From assembly GCA_946965045.2 (NCBI GenBank), contig OX337232.1:2542001-2606000 (forward strand): a stretch of DNA of 64,000 bases, given 5' to 3'. A program made the position numbers and the translations under genes. The DNA comes from Epithemia pelagica (lineage: Eukaryota > Bacillariophyta > Bacillariophyceae > Surirellales > Surirellaceae). Numbering within the stretch: position 1 is the stretch's first letter; every line of letters begins with the position of its first letter. A model generated the notes under the pieces. It worked only from the letters and a program-made list of their open reading frames with translations. It was not told where the DNA came from and made no database searches. This document shows, piece by piece, positions 17,219 to 26,200 of this stretch.

Positions 17219-18946
17219 CTACGTGACCATGTCGTCGCCCAACGTCTCTCCAGTCTCGTCCATGAGGGGTGCCGTCCACTGTATATCTCGGAGACACTCG
17301 AAGTCACGAATGGTAGCGGCAGAAACGTGAATAGGATTGGGGGGTTGCGATCGCGGACGCTTGCTTCGTCGTTGAGGCGGACGTGGAATGCACGTGAGCA
17401 TATTCATCACGGCATCGGAAGGGCTCAGGTACACAAGATATATGTTGTCAAACGATTGGAACCATCCACTATTGTCGCACATCCTTCTTAAAGTGGGCAA
17501 AACGTCATCGTGATCTGCGACGTGCACTTTCACTGCCCAGACGTCCTCTCCGTCCTGGCTCTTTAGAATCAAATCGATGGCAGGGAAATTTGAGTTTTTC
17601 GGTATGAAGAGCGTGTTTTCTGCCATCATCGGAGCCGTTGGCAATTCTTGCGTCTCGAAGACCAAGCCGGAGTCCACAGAAGCAGGAAGCACATCTCTCT
17701 TTGGATCTTTGGACAGGACTGAGTTCTTGCGAAATCGCACGATGACAATCAGTTCAAAAAGACGCTCTCGAACATCATTGGAAACGTTGACGTTGGCACA
17801 TACGTTAAGGAGAACAATTTCATTTTTCTCGACGAACTGTATCAAATCGTTCCAGAAGATAATACGGTACGCCACCAGCACAGCTGGGAAAAGAGGTACA
17901 ATGAGGCCGTCTCTCCAAGCGGAGTATTTCCTGTCGTAGTGCAGCACTGAGCTTAGTTCAGGTGGAATCGAGAGCAAGCAATAAACTGCAGCAAGTTTGA
18001 TAGACTGGAGTTTGATAGACTGGATTGCCACCTTATCCGCACTATGTTCTGCCAACAACTGGCCGACTCCCACCCGGACGTCGCGGATACATTCAGGTTC
18101 GTAGCTCGCTGGCGATTCCAGATACTCCGCAACTTGCAAGGGGCACAGTCCCGTCACTTTCTTCAAACGAAACAGTTCCTCGCCGTTATCAAAATGAGGC
18201 TTCCACACCAGCATTTCCTCGACTGTCAAAGACAACGGATGATCATAGACACAAAAACCAGGATGGTTTTCTTTGTAAGCCGTTGAATTGTTTGCTGATG
18301 CGGAGACTACACACTTCATCCTGTTTCGAAGATTCAATAGCTTCATAAGATTAAATGGGGGCGGCAACACACCGACATCTTTGGCAGTCGAAAACTGAGG
18401 CCGGGCGAATATTCTGTTGATTTGGTCAAACAAGAAGAACCAATCCTTGTCGATGGTCGGAAGAATGGCTTCAATGCGATCAATTATCGTCAGCAACGTA
18501 TCCGTTGTCGCCATAGCACGGTCAATACCAATTGCTTGTGTGCTGGACTTGATCGAACGGCACATAGCCTGCAACAAGTCAAAATTATCGCACCAATCTT
18601 CACAGGTCGGAATGAACGTGACGATTGCGCCGCGCGCTCTCAGTCTACGAACCAGGTTGACCATTGAATGAGATTTCCCAATGCCCTGCGGGCCGCGCAC
18701 AAAGAGACCCTTCACTTGATTCTCGTTCATCAGAAGTTCTTCCATCTTCTCGACGATATCGGGTCGATAAAGGACGCCTGAACGCCGAGTTTCTTTGAAC
18801 CGCTCCACCGGAAAGCTCGCCGGAAATTCAACTGCAAAATCCATGGGATGCATCTCGACCGCGACAGGGTCAAGATGATGACCATGATCTTCAACAGCGG
18901 CAAATTCCTCCAACGCCTGCAAAAATTTGTCCATGATCTGCTCCAT
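17219..18946 (-). CDS. Crinkler/RHS-like P-loop NTPase with degenerate REase-like tail
   Basis: 575 residues from the ATG at 18946 (earlier in-frame codons lack ATG). An N-terminal ~60-residue region leads to Walker A GPQGIGKSHS (residues ~83-92) and a Walker-B-like strand WFFLFDQIN. This combination, with a FPVERFKETRRSGVLYRPDI lead-in, is typical of the Crinkler/RHS-type proteins of stramenopiles, oomycetes and trypanosomes. Near residues 450-490, FPAIDLILKS followed by VWAVKVHVAD matches the restriction-endonuclease-fold tail of that family, but the usual Glu before the Lys is Ala, so catalysis is doubtful. In oomycetes such proteins are effectors; in diatoms their role is unknown. A transposon-derived or conflict role is inference. 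Confidence 0.68.
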   Translation of the reverse strand: MEQIMDKFLQALEEFAAVEDHGHHLDPVAVEMHPMDFAVEFPASFPVERFKETRRSGVLYRPDIVEKMEELLMNENQVKGLFVRGPQGIGKSHSMVNLVRRLRARGAIVTFIPTCEDWCDNFDLLQAMCRSIKSSTQAIGIDRAMATTDTLLTIIDRIEAILPTIDKDWFFLFDQINRIFARPQFSTAKDVGVLPPPFNLMKLLNLRNRMKCVVSASANNSTAYKENHPGFCVYDHPLSLTVEEMLVWKPHFDNGEELFRLKKVTGLCPLQVAEYLESPASYEPECIRDVRVGVGQLLAEHSADKVAIQSIKLQSIKLAAVYCLLSIPPELSSVLHYDRKYSAWRDGLIVPLFPAVLVAYRIIFWNDLIQFVEKNEIVLLNVCANVNVSNDVRERLFELIVIVRFRKNSVLSKDPKRDVLPASVDSGLVFETQELPTAPMMAENTLFIPKNSNFPAIDLILKSQDGEDVWAVKVHVADHDDVLPTLRRMCDNSGWFQSFDNIYLVYLSPSDAVMNMLTCIPRPPQRRSKRPRSQPPNPIHVSAATIRDFECLRDIQWTAPLMDETGETLGDDMVT

Positions 18947-19196
18947 TGTCGCCAATGCAATGCAATACAAGTTTCTTTTCAAAAGAACGACGCTGCTCTA
19001 CAATAAAATTTTGTAGGAGTAGGAGTAAAATATGGTGATTACACATCTAGCGAGCCATTGGAATGGTGCAAAAAACGGACGATTTACCCGCCTGCCCCCA
19101 ACGAGCTTCATCCATCCATAAAAAATGAGCGCCATGTCGGATTTTGATGAACCCGCCGGGTGAGAATGAGATCGAATCCTCTTTAGGCTGTTCCTT
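18947..19196. other. Intergenic with TAGGAGTA motif and 13-bp terminus of element B2
   Basis: Upstream region of the Crinkler/RHS-like gene. taggagtaggagta at 19014-19027 is one of several such motifs in the window. The last 13 bases (taggctgttcctt, 19184-19196) match the outer terminus of element B, whose remaining part starts at 45135. Confidence 0.55.
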
Positions 19197-19377
19197 TACC
19201 CCCAAGCAGGGGTGAGTGAGTCCCGCGTGATCGAATACTCTGCGCTTGTATTCCCTTACTCACCCCCAAGGCGCGTCGGCTGCTCCCAACTTTGACACAA
19301 ACTCAGAACAACCACAACGCAAACACCACGAGGCCCATCTGGCTGTGGATGTAACAACACCCATGGACCCTCCCAAG
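19197..19377 (+). repeat. Left terminal inverted repeat of A2
   Basis: Inverted match of 44958-45134. The terminal stem GGGGTGAGT/ACTCACCCC encloses an inner hairpin GAATAC/GTATTC. Confidence 0.88.
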
Positions 19378-19920
19378 TCCAACCGTGTTGTCCATGCTGT
19401 CTCTAACAACCCAAGGGACACTCCTGGCGCTGCAATAGCTGGTGCGCACACTTTCATTCCAAACACAATGCTACCGCGACAAATCCTCCAAACGTACAAC
19501 AATCGTTTAGATTTAGAATCTTGTTTACAAATCTCAACGGACCAAGTTTTCGGTGACAGAACCGACTGCGATCTCTCGGACAGACCGAAACGGCACGTGC
19601 CAAGGATGTTTGTCGTAGTGTCTCTTCGCGGAATCAAATCAGTCTTGCGCCGAACGGCAATTTGCTTCGACACTTGAAGCACTTGCGAGAAATTGAAACT
19701 ACGGTACCGCCGGATTGCGAGGAATGGCTTGCCGACTTGATTGACAGGAGGACTCCGTTATGGAGAGACTGTCTCTTTTTTTGCGCTGCGATACGGAGAG
19801 GCGTTGGCAACCCTTGAATATCGCGGTGCAACTGGTAGTTCCGACCATCCACGCGCACACAGCAACGAGTCAAACTTTGAATACACCCGAGTTGCGGAAA
19901 ACTTTGAGATTATTTCGGGT

Positions 19921-20913
19921 ATGGATGGTATTTTATTTGGCGAGCAGCTACGCATGGTCCCGGTGAAGGGATGCTTCAGCAAGGCTCCTCTTGTCGGTTT
20001 GAACGAAGCGGACGTTCAGACGGTTGTACACGATACTCGTCAAGATGCCGTCAATATTTGCAACATCATGCTTGGACTCGACAACAACAAGGAAGGGAAC
20101 ACAGTATTGGTGTGCAGAGAAGGAAATTTGTTTACAAATCAACCTGATCATTCTAGGCCGATTTGTAAACAAATTTTGCATCTCTGCACACACAAACAGA
20201 GTGTGCCTGTGGTGAAGGTCCAAGAGAAACCGGGAGACGCAGCGGTAGACGACAATCGAGTGCACGGTCAACCATTCGACCAGCTGCTCAATACTGTGCT
20301 GTCAAAGCACAAGGGAAACGCCATTGGCGTCATAACGTCTATCAAGAAAACCCGCGTTGCTTGGATTGGGGATGAGGCGGACCGCATTGTGGAGGAGGGT
20401 TCCTTTCTCTCCCTGGAAAAGTTGCGCGAATGCAGGAAGCGATTGTCGACCAGGGACGGGGTGCCATTGTCAAGGAAAACGGAAGAGTACGCACAGCAGC
20501 AAAACGGCGGTATCCAGATGCAAGTTTCAGCAACACCTCATCGTAACGCGAAAAAGGCCCGAATCGAGGTCAAACGAGAATTGTTTTTGTCGTGTCCTTT
20601 CCAAGCGAATGATCTCCTTCATGTTTTCTGCAATCTCATCATTGCTGGTATCCTTCTACACGATCCCGACACCGTGGGATTAAGCCGCAGCGACACGCCA
20701 GTGGACATTCCGGCATCCGTGGTACTTCATTCAGGGGGAAAGGCGCCCATGCTGGAAACCCTGGCGGCAGTCGTTCGCGGGCCGGCAACGAAACCTCGTT
20801 TTTCGGGACTTGCGAGAAAGGTCGCCAGCTCAATGGGTATGGTTCCGTCACCCAAATATTTTCTGGGAAAGCCTTTGCTCTTGTTCGACTTGGAACGTTT
20901 ATTCGAGTGGTGA
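19921..20913 (+). CDS. Hypothetical protein, possibly element-encoded
   Basis: 330 residues from the first ATG (19921) in a frame open from 19741. I recognise no domain. Codons ~64-91 lie in a long perfect hairpin (20110-20191), unusual for real coding DNA. The ORF lies just inside the A2 left end and could be a degenerate transposon gene. Similar-looking peptide fragments in the neighbouring frame at 19760-19966 suggest earlier frameshifts. Confidence 0.35.
   Translation: MDGILFGEQLRMVPVKGCFSKAPLVGLNEADVQTVVHDTRQDAVNICNIMLGLDNNKEGNTVLVCREGNLFTNQPDHSRPICKQILHLCTHKQSVPVVKVQEKPGDAAVDDNRVHGQPFDQLLNTVLSKHKGNAIGVITSIKKTRVAWIGDEADRIVEEGSFLSLEKLRECRKRLSTRDGVPLSRKTEEYAQQQNGGIQMQVSATPHRNAKKARIEVKRELFLSCPFQANDLLHVFCNLIIAGILLHDPDTVGLSRSDTPVDIPASVVLHSGGKAPMLETLAAVVRGPATKPRFSGLARKVASSMGMVPSPKYFLGKPLLLFDLERLFEW
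20110..20191. repeat. Long hairpin (about 31-bp arms)
   Basis: Arms 20110-20140 and 20160-20191 pair as GTGTGCAGAGA with TCTCTGCACAC and AAATTTGTTTACAAATC with its exact complement, around a 19-nt loop. Each inner arm is itself nearly palindromic (ATTTGT-tt-ACAAAT), giving another four-arm palindrome. Confidence 0.8.
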
Positions 20914-21333
20914 CGCATTCCGGGCATGAATGTGTTGTGAAAATGTACATTCTGGAGTACCATGTGGATGGCACTCGAGAATATACATTTTGATGACAGA
21001 TTCATGATGGGCAAAAGATTATCGATTTCGATTCAAGAAGCTTGGAGGCCGTGTCACGCGAAGAAAGGATGTACAACAAAGTATATCCTGAGCTTGCTCA
21101 ACATGTATGGGTCGAAAGGTTTTGCGGGCGGCACTGCTTGATTCTTCCTTTTTTTTGAAAATGTGCCCAATGCTGATCGAGCAATCCAAAGTAGCCGATG
21201 TTGGCGCACTAACGGTTGACTTGTGTGTACTACAACATGTTGCTTCCTTTGGAGATCATGCGAATCCTATACTCGTTACTTCGTCCGTTAGGTAAACAGA
21301 TCACTGCACTTAGTCGTCAAACGCCCAATTCTT
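20914..21333. other. Intergenic, inverted repeat near 20944-20995
   Basis: aaaatgtacattct at 20940 and an inverted copy agaatatacatttt near 20977 form a loose hairpin. The rest is the 3' flank of the kelch gene. Confidence 0.4.
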
Positions 21334-22560
21334 TCACAACAAACAACAACAAACACAAGTGTCATCCTTCCGTTTCGCACGGTCAATATTGGTTGCCGCA
21401 GTGGCATCTCGGATGCGTCCCATTTCTTTCCATTGGTGATACCATCCGTTTGGTTGCTGCTCGCAGAGTCGTTGAAAGCACCACGAATTCTTGTCCATGA
21501 GCGGCAGTGTCAAACAGGTAGAATTCCCTTTTCCACCAATAATGGCAACTTGATTGGCCACAGTCACCATAATGCAGCCATAAAGACGATTTTCTAGTGA
21601 TGGGAGATTCCAAACGCGGTTGCGGTTCGTATCCAATACTTCCACGGTTCGACGAAATCTTCCCGCCACAACCAGACAGGATCCAACCGCAACCCCTGCA
21701 CAAGAAACATAACCTCTTGTCCCGGAAAGCACCGTATCTGAATGAGTCCTCCTCCAAGTAGATGAGAAGGAAATGACTTTATCATCTTTCATTGCCTTTG
21801 TCTTCCTATTCCTCTTCTTCTTCTTTTTGCCGTTAGTCTTTGCAAATTCCAAATACTCCACCGACTCATCCTCACAGCCTCCACCGACAAAGATGCGGTG
21901 GCCAACGACCGCACTGACATACCTCAATCGTGGAACTTTCATAGATGGTCCCGCAGTGACAGTATGATTCCTAGTATCAATAATATCCACCGACGACAAA
22001 CTACGCCTCTTCCAGCCACCCATTACCACAATATATCGATTGTGAACCGCAACAGCACAACATCCATATCGTCCCGGTGATAATCGACATTTCAATGTTG
22101 TCCAATAACTCTCTTGTGTGGTTCTTGTTGTGCAGAACGATTGTAGCAAATCAGTGGAATCAATCCGTTCCATACAATCCAAATCATGTAGTGCTTCTGC
22201 ATTGCGTCCTCCCATCACGTAGATGCTTCCGTTGCACACAACAGCGGCATGATGCTCACGTTTGTGGTTCATGGGTGGCCCTTCTCGCCACTGCTTGTTT
22301 GATTCTGCCAAGTTCAATACAAGAATGGAATCGACGTCGCCTTGACCTGTTTGATATCCACCCAACACGACGACGGTTTGTCTCTTGTGGTCGTTATCGT
22401 TGTCCTGATCGGGATGATTCAGTACGACTGAAGCATGATCGCGACGCCATCCACCCAAAAGAGGAGGCCAATCGGTTTCATTCCATGCTGCTGTCTCGTC
22501 CAAAAGGACAAGGCCCGACTGCCATGCTTGTTCTTGCAGTGTCATGCTCATACGGTTCAT
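21334..22560 (-). CDS. Kelch-repeat beta-propeller protein
   Basis: 408 residues from the ATG at 22560. At least five kelch repeats are visible by their glycine pairs and spacing: TVVVLGGYQTG, SIYVMGGRN, YIVVMGGWKRR, RIFVGGGCEDE and a last QVAIIGGKGN. Each is followed by a segment with paired aromatic or proline residues (for example WREGPPMNHKREHHAAVV). A Lys-rich insert (KKKKKRNRKTK) sits between blades. There is no BTB or F-box domain, so it is a bare propeller, presumably a binding scaffold. It lies inside the 26-kb A2-bounded segment, and Copia-2 begins 144 bp upstream of its start. Confidence 0.82.
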   Translation of the reverse strand: MNRMSMTLQEQAWQSGLVLLDETAAWNETDWPPLLGGWRRDHASVVLNHPDQDNDNDHKRQTVVVLGGYQTGQGDVDSILVLNLAESNKQWREGPPMNHKREHHAAVVCNGSIYVMGGRNAEALHDLDCMERIDSTDLLQSFCTTRTTQESYWTTLKCRLSPGRYGCCAVAVHNRYIVVMGGWKRRSLSSVDIIDTRNHTVTAGPSMKVPRLRYVSAVVGHRIFVGGGCEDESVEYLEFAKTNGKKKKKRNRKTKAMKDDKVISFSSTWRRTHSDTVLSGTRGYVSCAGVAVGSCLVVAGRFRRTVEVLDTNRNRVWNLPSLENRLYGCIMVTVANQVAIIGGKGNSTCLTLPLMDKNSWCFQRLCEQQPNGWYHQWKEMGRIRDATAATNIDRAKRKDDTCVCCCLL

Positions 22561-22704
22561 TCCAACAGGTAACCGTCGAACAAAAAGTATAATGAGCAAA
22601 TCACGTGGAAGATTATATTGTGGTCATTGAGAGAACGGAAGTGTCTGCTCGTCATAATAGGACTAATGTAATACAATCGAGCAAAGCACGATGGAAATGG
22701 ACAA

Positions 22705-22988
22705 GTCGGAATCAAAGAATTGAGTCGCTCTTCATGTCGTGATCCCGAAGTGGTCGCACATCCAAATCATTGGGATAGAAACCGCATGGGAGGCGGTTAT
22801 AGATCACCTAGATCTTGGATGATTTCGATCTCAACTGGCATAACAACAACTCCCATCTTGGACAACACTCTAGTCGTAACACTCACTCTTTCTAGATCGA
22901 TCATTTTGAAAAGCAATTCGTCTACATTTACATCTCTATTGCTTCTGTGCACGGAAGACTCCATTTGGGCCAATCTAGTGATCCAACA
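22705..22988 (+). repeat. 5' LTR of Copia-2
   Basis: 284-bp direct repeat of 28641-28924, ending gatccaaca. A short frame inside translates identically in both LTRs up to the LTR edge, showing near-complete identity. Confidence 0.93.
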
Positions 22989-23213
22989 TACTAGCTAGTA
23001 TCGGTGATTGCTTTGTTGGTCCCTCTGATGCAAAAGAAAGAGAATCAAGCCTTACGGGAACAAGAAGAATCGAAGAACTGAGTCAAATCGTTGGATTGTT
23101 ACATTGAAATCGGGACAGAACGACCATTACCGCAAAGGTTTGGAATCATTGATCGTGTGTTGTTGTTTGCCAAACTCGTCTAACTCCATTCATCTATCAT
23201 CAAAATCATCATC

Positions 23214-26200
23214 ATGGATATTACAAGCAATGACAAATCAGCAACAGCGGTCAAGGTACCAACTTTCTCCGGGAAGAAGTCGGACTATCCGATCTGGTGG
23301 ATGAGATTCCGTTCTCATGCCCGAGTGTACAATTTCATACAAGCTCTCTCAGAACAGCCTGATCCTGATTTGCCGGGAACAGAAGATGCCGTGATCGACG
23401 AATCAACAGACTCCGGAAAGAAGCAGAAGAAGGCTCTACATCGGAATGCAATGGCGGTATCCTGTCTCAGCATGGCTCTCCAAGCTGATGACGATCTCAA
23501 GCTCGTCATGAAGTCCATCACAGCTGATTGGCCGGGTGGACAAGCTCATATCATCATCAAGGGGTTGAATCGAAATTATACAAGCGAAAACATTGCGGCC
23601 AAGACACGAATCCGACAAGATATCAACAAAATCAACATGACTGATACCATGAATCCCAAGATTCTCCGCAAGAGGATCTCCCAGATAGAGAATCGACACA
23701 ATCACGAGTTGGGTGACGACGATCTTGTCGCCATTGTGATCGAGAAAGCTGCTCCAGTATACAACACCATCGTAGCCGCCGAACAACGAGCCAAAGGAAG
23801 TCAAGTGACGGCCGATGATCTGATCGACGCCATGATGACACAATGGAATCTCCACCATGACGAAGATGACGATGGCGAAGACGGAACGGAATCGAGTCTT
23901 GATAGTGGTGGATTGTCACTTCAAGCCACTCAAGTCGTCAAGAATGCTCCCATTTGTCAAGCCGTTGGATGCACTAACTCCGAGGTCTCCAGTCCTTATG
24001 TGATTTGCAACTTCTGCCAAGAGCCAGGCCATGGATACTACCAATGTCCTTTGCGCCTCAATCAAACCCATCAAGGTACAGCATTGGTTGCTGGACAATA
24101 CCAAGCTCCAAACAATGGACCTCCTCAGCATCAAACATATCGACCAAACACTCCAGGACAGTATCAACAACGCCCATACGATCCCAATCGCCCAAGACCA
24201 TATTGTGAGGATTGTAAAGTGTATGGACATTCGACACATCGATGCTGGGAGAACCCCAAGAATGCACATCTGCGTCCACCGAACTGGACAAGTCGCCGTC
24301 AACAACAACAAGCTCCACAAGAACCACCACCACAACAGACTCCAATTCCCAATGGAACACAAGATATTGCCACTGTTGTTGCATCAAATTTGACCGGTCC
24401 TCCTGTGAACACCAATAGCGCCACGACTGCTAATCCTTCTCAAGGCACTCATGTTGAAGCGCTTTTAAGCGGAATCGAGTTCCCTTCCGACATTCAGATC
24501 TTGCGTGATCCGAATATCTGGATCGCTGATACTGGCGCAACCCAACACATGACATCCCATGCACAAGGGATGATCAACCTCCACAAACCTGTTAATCCCA
24601 TCGGATTGGTGATGGCCAATGATACAACCGAAACTGCTTCGTTGATTGGTGATTTGCCTGGTATTCGTTGCGATAAACATGGCCACGAAGTCGGCCCAGC
24701 TCGTCTGACTGGTGTGAATCTTCTTCCGTCGGCTGCCTTCAACCTTTTCAGCGTGTCGAAAATGCTGAAGCAAGGTTGGTCTCTGTCTGGATCATCGGAG
24801 AAAATCGTCATCAGCAAAGGTCAGATGCATGTTGAGTTCGATATCGTCATTCCCACTCCAGATGGCATGATTTTCTGCATGTACTTACGTCGTGACACCA
24901 GCAAGACACATCAAGAAATCATCGGCGCGGTACCCAATGTCAACTTCCCAACAAAACGCAACATCATGACACAGCAGCAAGCACATGACCGTCTTGGCCA
25001 CATCGGCAATCATCAACTCAAGGCCATCATGGATCATCTTGGATTCACTCTTGACTCATCTCCAATGGACCAATGTGCCGCATGTGCAGCCGGAAAGGCA
25101 CGTCGAAAGAACTTTCCTCGATCCAAGTCGAAAACCAAACTTGACGACGATTATGATCCGAGCCAAAATCTTGCCGTGAATCGTGTGTATCTTGACATGA
25201 GTTCTGTCCGTCGTACGCCTTCGATGCCATACCCCAAGAAATACCAGTGGTGTATGATAGTACATGGAAAGACCCAACTAAAATTCTCATCTTTTCATTC
25301 CTCAAAGAACGCAATGGTCGAACCCGTTTGCGAATTGTTTCAACGATGGGCATCCAATGGATTGGGTGTGACACATGTCCGACTTGACAATGCCGGTGAG
25401 AACATTCTTCTACAGTCTCGAGCACAGTCTGCTGCGTGGAAATTGGGCATCGAGTTCGAGTTCACCGCGCGCAATACTCCCCAGCAGAACTCCCTAGCGG
25501 AAGTTAGCATCTCTACCATTGCTATGCGTGGACGAGCTATGATGCATCGAGCTAACCTGCCTTTGGAATATCGCAATTTATTGTGGACTACAGCCTTCGA
25601 TACTGCGACTTTATTAGATGGACTCGTCGTCATTGAGATCAATGGTGTTTCTCAGACTCGGTATGAACATTGGTGTGGTCAACTTCCAAAATTCGCCCAT
25701 CATCTTCGCACATGGGGAGAGGCCGGAACTGTCAAGGTCGCCACAGACACCTCAAAGAAGCTGAATGACCGTGGAGCCCATTGTCTCTTTGTGGGCTATT
25801 GTAAGGATCATGCAGGCGATGTATATCGAATGTTCAATCCAACCACCAAAATGGTCCATATGACTCGAGATGTGGTTTGGCTTCGCCGCATGTATTTTGT
25901 TCCTCCTCCAAGTGTGCCCCATCTCATGGTTAGTCCAGTTGTTGACCCAAGTACTTATGCCGACCATGAAGACCTACCATTAATCGATGACAATGCTCCA
26001 TTTATTGAAATGCTTGAAGACAACAACGCCCAACCAAAGACAGACGCGATCGAGCCCGAATCCAATGCACCCATGGAGATTGAACGACCGACTGTCGAAA
26101 CCATCAATCAAGCCGACGATGCCGACGATAATGTCAGCGTGATGACGTCTGCAACTCCTCGTCGCGAGCAAGTCACTCGCACAGGACGACATGTTCGACC

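Noticed and set aside
22989-23020. Self-priming site in Copia-2
   Set aside because: The bases after the LTR form the palindrome TACTAGCTAGTA, but I find no complement in its LTR; the model is restricted to the Copia-1/3 lineage.
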